Source: Amphiura filiformis
Lineage: Eukaryota > Echinodermata > Ophiuroidea > Amphilepidida > Amphiuridae
Reading direction: 5' to 3'
Assembly (NCBI RefSeq): GCF_039555335.1
Contig: NC_092628.1
Coordinates: 97,282,536 to 97,346,535 of the forward strand
Length of the DNA stretch: 64,000 nt
Below the pieces are notes generated by a model. That model made no database searches. It saw only the letters and a list, made by a program, of their open reading frames with translations, and had not been told where the DNA came from. Below, piece by piece: positions 55,601 through 64,000 of this stretch. How positions within the stretch are numbered: position 1 is the first letter of the stretch; every line of letters begins with the position of its first letter. The translations under genes and the position numbers were made by a program.

Positions 55601-56778
55601 AAACAGGACTTATCTGAGATGAAGTCGTACATGCAATTTTTGGTAATTCTATCATGCCCGAATTGGGAAGTAAAATTTCAGTTGAAAACATTGCATACTT
55701 AGATTGACTTATAAATGACAAAAATTATAAAGTTTTTGTTACTGTGTGCATCAATAATAAAGTCCCAATTTACGATTGCATATATTCAATATTAAACTCA
55801 CACCAGATATGCATTATGCAACTTCAATCCTGGAAAAAAAAGGTTGGCACACTTTGGCTGTTTTTGGTGTATCTCTGCCCCCTTCTCCCCCAATTCAATG
55901 TTGAACAAAGCTACATTGAAAGATGGGGAGTGGGGAAGGTGAGATACCGGGGGTCTGGGCTTCACATACATTGAATGAATGTTTCACTCACCTATCCAAT
56001 TTTAATAGGGCACATTATTTCTATTGTTTACTACAAGTGTGCCAACTATTTTTTTCCAGGATTGTAGCACAGGTGCTGCATCCAACTTTGAACATGAGAT
56101 TCTATTTATTCTATATCAATCCACAATGTTATGAGTCTCTGTCAGTTATAAGTCAAATCAAGTATAAAATGGGTACACCACATAGGAAATAGGTTATGTC
56201 AGAGAAATCAGAAATACTTATTGACTGAAGTATCTAGGCATATATAACCATCCATGTTTCTTTGAGCCATACTACTTGGTATAACATGCTGTGGGAGGTT
56301 TCTCGCTCCCACATAATTGTTTTACGTTCTTCTTAGCATTTATGTATTTACCTCTTTATAAATCAGTGTGAAGAGAAACAAAATAGGTGAGAAAACTTGC
56401 TTAAGCACACAAAGCTTGGAACTCACAACCTTCCAAGTAATCATGAATCCAAGCCTGAGCCAGTGTGCCCTCTAACAAGCCAAATACACAACAATTGTAA
56501 GAAGTGCATTGATACACAGAACTTTTCACTGATCACATATTTCCTGGCTATAAACGTAAAACAAAGTAAAATTTATGACAAAGTGTTCTAAATACCTGTA
56601 ACAAAAATATAACTTTTTAAACTTTCAAAGGGACACAAACTTTTTTGATGTACAAAATATCATATGATCTGAAAGAACATGAAAGTAGACAATCCTCCAT
56701 CAATACCATTTGTTCTTGATCATGAGACATACAAAAATGACAGTAAAATATTTCAGTCATCATCTTCAGCTCCTGTAC
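52624..56778. other. Intergenic region between convergent genes
   Basis: 4.2 kb, AT-rich, no supported gene. A (TC)n run near 53549 and T/A-rich stretches are seen. A TTTATT at 56105-56110 could be the polyadenylation signal of the minus-strand gene. Confidence 0.45.
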
Positions 56779-57029
56779 TCACGACAACATCCACTCCTCT
56801 TCCTCCCACATGGACGGATCATCAGCATCAAGATAATCATTGACAAAGTCCTCACCAGCATCCCATCTTTCCTCTATTGCAGGCAAAGGGTTTGCAAAAT
56901 TGAATTGTTCCATCTGTGCATCTGCATCAGCGAACTGCTCTGGTGGGAGTCCCATGAACTCATCAGGCCACATCTCTTCTGCTGCAGCTACTGCTTCTTC
57001 CGCGTCCTCATCATCATCAGAAACATCAT
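56779..57029 (-). CDS. LRR gene last exon: acidic C-terminal tail
   Basis: Phase 1 in (acceptor TTTAAAACAG). Reads DDVSDDDEDAEEAVAAAEEM, WPDEFMGLPPEQFADADAQM, then ANPLPAIEERWDAGEDFVND and EEEEWMLS; TGA at 56781-56779. About a third of residues are Asp/Glu. Tryptophans among acidic runs suggest a short linear binding region. Confidence 0.85.
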
Positions 57030-60000
57030 CTGTTTTAAATAAAAACAGTTGAACTTTGCTTAAGCAACCAAGTGCCAAATTCTATATTGTCTGTGGATGT
57101 GTGTGTGGGTGACGGGTGGCTTCAGTGTGTTCATGCAAATGAAGACACACATCAGACTTTTCACATTTCAACTGTGGACCAACTGCAAACGAGCACCGTC
57201 CTTTTCGTGGAGGTCTGTAGTAGGTCCTCCAATTGCATGCTAAATATATTCTACAGATATGTTATTGTGCATTAAAAATACTGACCGTGATACACAGCTA
57301 TACACCACAAAAAATTGCCATTCTAGGTCTCGGTATGTCGATTCAACTTTGTTCCAGATGTTCTTGTTTTGATAACAATATACAAAATTTGTAATTGCTA
57401 GCGCAGACAGGTTGAGTGGGGGTGGGGGTGTGTGTGTGTGCACATTGGTTTTACTATACGACTGGGGACCTAACCTTGAAAGCACACCAGTTTTCTTACA
57501 ACCTATACCCTTCTTTAGAGGACCTTAACTGGGTCCTCAGAAGTAACATATAGTGTAACATATGGCTATGATCATATAAGTACATACACACACATTTTTA
57601 ACAATACGATGCCATTCTGAGTAAACATGTTTCCCAATTTGGTGTCCTAGGAAAGGCAGTGGGATGTGTGAGTAAATATGGGGGTGCATAATTGTTGTGT
57701 GTAAATCAATCCAGTAAAAATGGTATTAATATTCATGAAGCAATAAACCAATAGCAGCAGATCTTTGAAAAGTGTGCTTTGTGCATTGATTTTTGTCAAT
57801 GCAAGGATGGTAAGTCACCTTCGCATTTTAATGCCTGAAGAGCATGCATCTATGAAGCACTGGTATGGTCACTTTAATTACAGGTGAGCAATTTTGGCTG
57901 CCAATAATGGAATTTTATTTTACTTCTGATTCTAGTAATTTTAGAATACTTTAAGAACAAAATATCTTTATAACAATGATGGCTTTATGACGTTTATGAA
58001 TGAGCAATTAACAAAAATCAATGCACTTGCACTTCTAAGTTTTTCCCATCACAATGCACTCCCCTTTTGGGGTTGTAAATTGTTCTGGTGAAAAAAATTA
58101 AGGAGCATGCATTAATTTTTGCCATTTGCACTATACAAAATCACATTTAGTCACTAACATATAATTTATTCTGTAATGTGAAATCCTTTACCTGAGCCAA
58201 AGAATGCCTCTGTACAGAATCTTTTGATGGCTAGTGCCAGATTATACGTAGCGATACTAAGACGACCATCGCTGCTTTGCTCAACTTGTTTGGCATAGTC
58301 TGCTTCAATATCTGTACCTGAAAAAAAAAAAATACAGAAAGGAAGAAAATTCATGAACAATTTAGATTTGTGCAATTTTAATACATAAAAGATTTATAGG
58401 TCATAGTTAATGGAGTATTTCGTGATCCTAGCATCCTCTTTTTATGAAAATTCTCAATAGATATCCACGATCATTCCCAAAATTTCAATTGATTCCAATT
58501 TTGCCTATGCTCCATAGGCTACTGTGTTATAATTTTGTTCTGGTGTACCTGAACAAAATTCAAATTTGACCATATTTTTGCTAAACGAATTAATCTGCAA
58601 CATATTTTGTTTCCAGTGGTATAAAATCTCAACTTTTTTGAGAAAAGTGGGAGGATGAGGCTGTTTTAAATGAAACCAAAACCAATTTGAGTCAAAGAGG
58701 TATAAACGTCTTGAATCTGTTACATTAGAAATACAATCAATAAACACCATCAACAATGTCAGCACTCCCTAGAAGATTTAAACTGGGTCTTTTTGCTGTG
58801 ACAGTGGAATCTGTGCTGCTATATATGGTGTTGCACGGCATGGACCATCACATCAAAACTGGCCAAAGAGTTGAATGGATGCTACACTTTGGATGGATGG
58901 ATGTTACACTTTGAACCATCCTTAATGTCAACAGGAAGCAACACTTTCCAAATAACGAGATTAGTGAGAGGAGCAGGGAAAGAAAAGAAGGAGGTGATTT
59001 GCTGGTCATGAATTGCTTCCAGAGTGCGAAGCCGCAAGCAAAATTTGTTCACTGGACACCAAAACATAGGAAGAGGAAGCATGGAAGACCTCCTATGACA
59101 TAACATTAATCAATGTTCTACAACAAGACACCAGACTTTATGCAGCACACCTTAGGGACTTCAATGCAAGACAGGAAACTATGGAAAGCCATTGTGGTTT
59201 AAGGAAACTACTAGAATTAGGTCAAGTAAATCAATGCTTTGTACGGGATGCAAGCCAAAGCTATTCACATGGGGGCCCAATGGAATTTCCACCAAATCAT
59301 GTAAAATTAGCCCACTCCTGGATATGCTGGATATGCCCCATAGGGTATCCTGGGGCCCTATAATAGGGCTCCAGGATTATTTGGGAGATGTACGTTGCTG
59401 GTACGTCCCAGATAAATCACAGGGTTAAAGAACATTAATAACTTCAATGGAGGATTCAAGTAGCATCTGTTAAACCTATGGGTTATTACAGAACAAGAGT
59501 ATTTTAAAGAATTACCCATGCCACTTAGAAGCATTCAAGTTAATCTACATACCTCCCACAGTAAGATACAGGTTTGCATTTTCTTCTTCTACATTTTGTC
59601 TGCTCAAGAGGAAGCTGTCCAGCATAGCATTGGTAAGCTTCTCACACCCACTTACATCTACTTCTTGTAGCAATGAGCACTGGTTGGCTAGGTGAAACAT
59701 ACCTGCAGAGTATAAAGGAGCATAAGGGTATTAAAGAATGCATTGCTTTGTGTGAATGTGAACACTTTTTTACCCATTGAAGAAAATGTCTCTTGAAAAT
59801 TAAGGTATGGCAAAAATAAGCCATTCTACAAAAATATATACAATACATACCCACAATTTTTATTACAAAAAAACTTATGGTTAGGGGTAGGATATGGATG
59901 AGGGTTAGACTAAGTGCTTTTAATGACTTAAAAGTGCTAAGATGAATTTACACCTAATCGCTATGCAAATGAAAAATATCACAATTTCTCTTTACAATAC

Positions 60001-61502
60001 ATCATTCTTCATTTTTGCATTTATATTACCGGTAATTGCGAGTGATCAAATTTGAGGTTGTTGCACTTCCATGGAAAAGTTTTCAGTAAATGTTATTTAA
60101 AAAGTTTAAATACCACAAAGTAACATATTATTGACATCCATTCCTGATGATTCTTCTGACTGAAAATTAATTCAGGATGTTGGTTATTAGTAAAAAAATA
60201 ATTTGCAAAATATAAATCTGGTATGTGGTGATTGGCCATTGTAGTTCAGAAGACAAGGACATTGCTCATAAGTACTTGCGAGAGCAATGTTGCTTTTCAA
60301 AAGCAATGGCTATCAATCTACCAATCAGCTCAATGGTCTGAAAACTATGGCGCATGAATTCAGCTTAAAGGTTAGAGTGAAATTCTAGGTGATGCCTAAA
60401 GACAAAATGCCACCTAGACTGAACAGAACAGAGGGTTAAATAGGCCCTGATAATTGAATGTCTTACCTTCATCTGTAAGAAGAACACATCCCCTGGCTGT
60501 TATCTTCTTCAATTGATTACATGAGTTTGCAAGGTGCTTCAATCCTTCATCAGATATCTGTTAAGAATAAAACACATTTGATTAATAACAAGTCTAATCA
60601 ATGGGAGGGAGATCATTCTTTGTGAGAATGGAAGATAATTGCACCCTTCAATGGATTCTAACATGGTCACAATCTCACAATCTCCCAGCAGTTGGCAATT
60701 TTGTATGTAAATCTGATTCAGCATGATACAGAGATTTTGTGTACCGGGGCTCTCTTGACTTCCACATATTACTAGCATTTCTTTGCAAAACTGTTTTCAA
60801 TTCACAAATCTAACTTCTTAATTAAAGACTGAGATGTAGAGAACAGAGCTGTTGCACAACAGGTCAAAAGTTTTCATTTTCGCTCTGAATAATTATGCCC
60901 ATCCAATGGTTATAACAGACCCATGGAATGATCCTGGGTAACTAACAGTATTACATGTAGTGCCTGCACTATAACTTATATTTGCCCTGGTTTGAAGGGC
61001 TGTGCTATAGTAATTGTATGAGAACGAAGAGTTGACCTCTTTGCCATGGAAATATCACTGCCTCATTTCTTCACAACAGATTCAGAAAAATGACCTCAAA
61101 GCAACTGGTGACATTATTGCAAGCTCGTTCTCTTGCTTGATAAAGTTAAAGTTATATAGCTACAACACCAATGTAAGGTATAATGAACCAGCAAGGCTCT
61201 CCAAGTTGAAGGAACTAAATGCCAATTATAGTCCCTGTGATATGCCAAAATTATGTTTCCCCAAGCTTGAACTTGAAATGTGTTTGTAGTGTCACGTTAT
61301 TATTACCAAAAATCTGAGAATGTACCTTCAATTGACCAACTAACTGTATAGAACTAGTATCCCAATCTTAAATCTAAACTATATATTTCTACAGACCTGG
61401 TCAAGATAGTTGATATTGATGATTTCAAGCTGCACACACCCTGCTAATCCTTGTAGTCCTGCATCATGGACACCATCATAGCAACCACTTACATCTATCA
61501 AT
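56779..61502 (-). CDS. AMN1/F-box-LRR-like leucine-rich repeat protein, 3' exons (partial)
   Basis: Five exons on the minus strand, in transcript order 61502-61397, 60557-60467, 59702-59553, 58317-58192, 57029-56779, with consistent phases and GT-AG sites. They encode at least 240 residues. Three or more cysteine-containing leucine-rich repeats (LIDVSGC..VHDAGLQGLAGC, ISDEGLKHLANSC, LQEVDVSGCEKLTNAML) are followed by a helical segment and a very acidic tail ending DDPSMWEEEEWMLS. The LRR subtype is that of AMN1 and FBXL proteins, which act as substrate-binding solenoids. The F-box or N-terminus would lie upstream, beyond 61502, and was not found. Confidence 0.8.
58192..58317 (-). CDS. LRR gene exon: helical segment after the repeats
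   Basis: 126 bp, phase 1 in and out, acceptor TTTTTTTTCAG, donor TCAG|GTAAAG. Reads TDIEADYAKQVEQSSDGRLS, IATYNLALAIKRFCTEAFFG, S. Predicted mostly helical; no domain recognised. Confidence 0.8.
58407..58663. mobile_element. TTAA MITE, right end truncated
   Basis: TTAA at 58407 then TGGAGTATTTCGTGATCCTA; the body follows the element at 41471-41817 (TGGTGTACCTGAACAAAATT, AGAAAAGTGGGAGGATGAGG). The closing GGATCACTAAATGCCC is missing. Confidence 0.75.
59030..59200. pseudogene. Possible LINE C-terminal remnant
   Basis: The + strand reads HWTPKHRKRKHGRPPMT near 59055-59100, resembling the RGRP-type region near the C-terminus of many LINE ORF2 proteins. It is short, with stops just after. Confidence 0.3.
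59553..59702 (-). CDS. LRR gene exon: leucine-rich repeats
   Basis: 150 bp, phase 1 in and out, donor GGAG|GTATGT. Reads MFHLANQCSLLQEVDVSGCE, KLTNAMLDSFLLSRQNVEEE, NANLYLTVG. LQEVDVSGCEKLTNAML is a cysteine-containing LRR; NANLYLTVGG resembles the last strand of the solenoid. Confidence 0.88.
59703..60466. other. Intron of the LRR gene
   Basis: No recognised elements. Confidence 0.4.
60467..60557 (-). CDS. LRR gene exon: one leucine-rich repeat
   Basis: 91 bp, phase 0 in (acceptor ATTCTTAACAG), phase 1 out (GAAG|GTAAGA). Reads ISDEGLKHLANSCNQLKKIT, ARGCVLLTDE: the ITDEGL..LA..C..L..L pattern of AMN1/FBXL repeats. Confidence 0.9.
60558..61396. other. Intron of the LRR gene
   Basis: The open frame at 61014-61289 (+) has no family features. 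Nothing else identified. Confidence 0.4.
61397..61502 (-). CDS. LRR gene exon: one leucine-rich repeat (most upstream seen)
   Basis: 106 bp, phase 2 in (acceptor CTTTTCTTAG), phase 0 out (CCAG|GTCTGT). Reads LIDVSGCYDGVHDAGLQGLA, GCVQLEIININYLDQ. Further exons must lie upstream. Confidence 0.88.
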
Positions 61503-61903
61503 CTAAGAAAAGTAAATAAAGCATTAAATCAAAGACATATGAAACAAAATTACCCTGACAGAAAATATTAGGAGTACACAAAACTGAACAGATATACAAG
61601 TACAAGTAAAAAATAATTATGATGAATATTGTGTCACTTTCTCGAGACAAGAGATTGTAAAACCAATAAAATGTGTATGACCTAAGATCAAATCTGTTCC
61701 ATTGAGCTGCAGATTTTTTCAAGAACAATTGTGTAGTAAAATCTTCTTCTTTATTGTATTACTCTGATGAAATTGTTTTGCTAAATGGGTGTGATCCGAT
61801 TGACAGCCTCATAACCCAATTTTCTTCATCAAAATTGAAAGTTTGGTATCAGAAGAATGCTCATATTTTTATCATTACCCCAATAAAATGTAACACCTAA
61901 GAT

Positions 61904-61991
61904 ATTTCTAAAAGTTTAAACTGACTTTCAGCACAAAAATTCAAGGTTAGTTGAATTTTTGTGCTGAAAGTCAGTTTAAACTTTTAGAAAT
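61904..61991. repeat. Perfect 41-bp inverted repeat with 6-base loop
   Basis: ATTTCTAAAAGTTTAAACTG through to AAAAATTCAA (61904-61944), loop GGTTAG, then the exact complement to 61991. It directly adjoins the (TTTA)n tail of the LINE copy on its right. Confidence 0.93.
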
Positions 61992-63150
61992 TGTTTATTT
62001 ATTTATTTATTTATTTATTTCACAATATTTCAACAGGGTAACCTGCTCAATAAAAATTGATTTTCAGCAGGGCCCTGCTTAACGTATAAAACACAGTTTT
62101 ACATGTTAAAAGAAAATAAATATTTACATAAACATATAATCTATCCATAAAACCATGACGTAAAAGACATAAAAGATATGTATATAAATTATTGAATAAT
62201 TGATAAAATCATTAGAAACTTCATAAGAATTGCATAAGAATATAAATATTGACATAAACATATAATCGAACCATAAAAACCATAATATTAAGAAACATGC
62301 TGATGTAAAAGACATAAAAGATATATATATACATAAATAGGATAATTGATTAAAAAAAACATTAGAAAATACATAAGAAATATACATTGATATGCTAAAA
62401 AACCTATTGCAATTGAAAACATAATTTAAGAATGCAGAGCAAGATGATGACTCATAAATGGCAAGATACATTAACATAATTTCAGATCTTTTTTAAAAGC
62501 TGTTTTAAAAGACGAGAATGATTTTGCATCTCGGATATCCTTTGAAATAAGATTCCATGTGATACATCCCTGATATTGAAACATTCTTTTACCATAATAA
62601 GTATTAAAACTAGGCTTGTAAAGATTTCCAGCTTTGCTTGTTCGTGTATGTACAGCATGGATAAAACTAACTGCATGAAATAAATCATTAAGGTAAACAG
62701 GGGCCATATTATTCAAAACTTTGTACATCATACACCCATTATTATATAAAATTCGACTACGAATATCCATGAAGCCTAAAGTCATTAACATATCTTTGAT
62801 GTGTGTACGGAATAGCATACATAAAATAATTCTCATGGCAGTATTCTGGAGTTTTTGAAGCCTATTTATATTAGTTTCCGTACAACTACTCCAGACAACC
62901 ATTCCATAATCAAAGTGAGGAAGTACCAATGTGTTATAAATTGTGATAAGGGAACTCTTTGGTACAAATGGCTTAATTCTCCTCATGATACCAAGACCAT
63001 TACATACCTTTCGTCAAACGTTGTTAACATGATCATTCCATTTTAAGTTTGAATCAATAGAAACACCAAGATACTTAAACGAATTTACATTTTCAAGCAC
63101 AATATCACCAGCACGTATGAACTTACATTCGAACACCTGATATGTTTTGT
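61992..63150 (-). pseudogene. LINE 3' end: reverse transcriptase C-terminus, tandem 3' UTR repeats and (AAAT)n tail
   Basis: On the minus strand: SFKYLGVSIDSNLKWNDHV, an in-frame TGA, then MRRIKPFVPKSSLITIYNTL, LPHFDYGMVVWSS, NINRLQKLQNTAMRII and a SFSSFKTAFKKDL end, the RT thumb/C-terminal region of Jockey/CR1/L2-type LINEs. The 3' UTR (62100-62460) holds two ~120-bp tandem copies (ATAAAAGATAT.. blocks). The tail is AAATAAATAAAT repeats at 61992-62020. 5' truncated, dead. Confidence 0.85.
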
Positions 63151-63295
63151 TTAGATGGTGTGAACAAAAACTTGGTGAATTGTGGTAACCACAATCGTAC
63201 TATGTGCCATCTATGGATTATTATTATACATTTTTCTGCTTCTCGTATCAAAACTGCTGGAGGAATACAACTCAAAAATTGGAAACATATAGGCC

Positions 63296-63924
63296 TTAAG
63301 GGCTGGGGTATGAACGTTTGGACATATTATATATAAATCATCTTTATTCAACATAAAGAAAAACACATATAAAGCCCAGATCTACTGCAACCCATTCCGG
63401 TTGCAGGCAAGGCAGGACAAAAATACAAACATTTAAATAAATAAACAATTTATTGTGGGACATTAGAGCACATCAGACATATCAAATTGCATTCTGAATA
63501 ATGAAGAATGTCTTTCTGATATCAAATAATTTTGATTTTTGAAATTAGCAATGTAATACACATTTTATGGCAAATGATTAAAATTGATATTTTGATATTT
63601 AACAGTACTCAAGTAAACTTTATAAATCTGATGATTTATACTTAAAGTGCCGACGATCAGTTGAAAATTTTGACCTTTCGTATTGAAGATATGTTTTTTT
63701 TTTTTTTTTTTTCAAAAAAAATTAGGTGTTTTTGGGGAAAAAATCCATATCTTCAATATGAAAGGTCAAAATTTTCAATTGATCGCCAGATTTTCCTCCC
63801 AGCTACATACACTTTTATTTGATATTCTTCGTATTCAGAATGCAATTCGATATGTCTGATGTGCTCTCATGTCCCACAAAAAATAATGTCGAAATGCTCA
63901 AAACGCTCATTCTGGATCCCTTAA
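63296..63924. mobile_element. TTAA-flanked foldback element, copy 4, with an insertion
   Basis: TTAAGGGCTGGGGTATGAAC at the left, GCTCATTCTGGATCCCTTAA at the right. Hairpin arms pair near 63655-63680 and 63765-63785 around T/A-rich sequence. The left arm is split by a ~115-bp insertion. Confidence 0.88.
63330..63447 (-). mobile_element. Short LINE/SINE 3' end inserted in the foldback element
   Basis: Copy 3 has GTTTGGACAGTATTTATTG at this place; here GTTTGGACA and TTTATTG are separated by about 115 bp. On the minus strand the insert contains CTTTATATGTGTTTTTC and TTGAATAAAGATGATTTAT, ending with an AATAAA-containing 3' end and a TA-rich tail. Confidence 0.6.
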
Positions 63925-64000
63925 TGTAAGATAAAAAAAAAAACATGAAAAAAATCAGACCATGCCCTTTAAAGTAATTTTCAATGTGTCATTCAATCTT

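Noticed and set aside
56840-57275. Plus-strand frames rich in Ser and Cys near 57 kb
   Set aside because: They are antisense to the acidic last exon of the LRR gene, whose coding sense is supported by splice sites and phase.
61014-61289. 91-residue + strand frame opposite the LRR gene
   Set aside because: Lies in an intron of the minus-strand gene, has no family match and no splice support.

Overview
This is animal nuclear DNA. It is AT-rich, its genes are split by GT-AG introns, and about half of it is transposon sequence. It carries an L1/Tx1-like LINE with a poly(A) tail, at least three other LINE remnants, CACTA-like, hAT-like and TA-flanked elements, and several families of TTAA-flanked miniature elements. 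The main gene joins ankyrin repeats, a Roc-COR GTPase module, a MyD88-like death domain and a C-terminal CARD-like segment. Together with the repeat content this suggests a marine invertebrate deuterostome (echinoderm, hemichordate or amphioxus). That placement is an inference from gene and repeat style, not from a search.

Layout. 1-12.9 kb is retrotransposon territory: a broken reverse-transcriptase fragment (1-1124), TTAA and palindromic elements, then one long L1/Tx1-like element (about 5.9-12.9 kb) whose ORF2 has two stops, a frameshift and a 1.18-kb CACTA-like insertion. 14.2-51.7 kb (+) is the main gene, with 24 predicted coding exons. A first exon encoding a nuclear-localisation-like motif is followed by a 9-kb intron packed with transposons. 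Next come an exon of unknown homology, 14 exons of ankyrin repeats (one carried twice in a 1.13-kb tandem duplication), four Roc exons, COR exons, the death domain and the CARD-like end. Introns hold hAT, mariner-like, TTAA and foldback elements, including a three-deep nest at 36.6-38.8 kb. 51.7-56.8 kb is non-coding and contains one long inverted repeat. 56.8-61.5 kb (-) is the 3' part of a second gene: cysteine-containing leucine-rich repeats of AMN1/F-box-LRR type with a very acidic C-terminus. 62-64 kb is a LINE 3' end and another foldback element.

How the genes relate. The two genes converge tail to tail and show no sign of shared function. The main gene looks like a cytosolic signalling scaffold or GTPase. 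Ankyrin repeats would bind ligands or partners, Roc-COR would act as a nucleotide-dependent switch and dimeriser, and the two death-fold modules would recruit adaptors, as in animal innate immunity or cell-death signalling. All exon calls come from reading frame, splice consensus and phase compatibility by eye; there is no transcript evidence.
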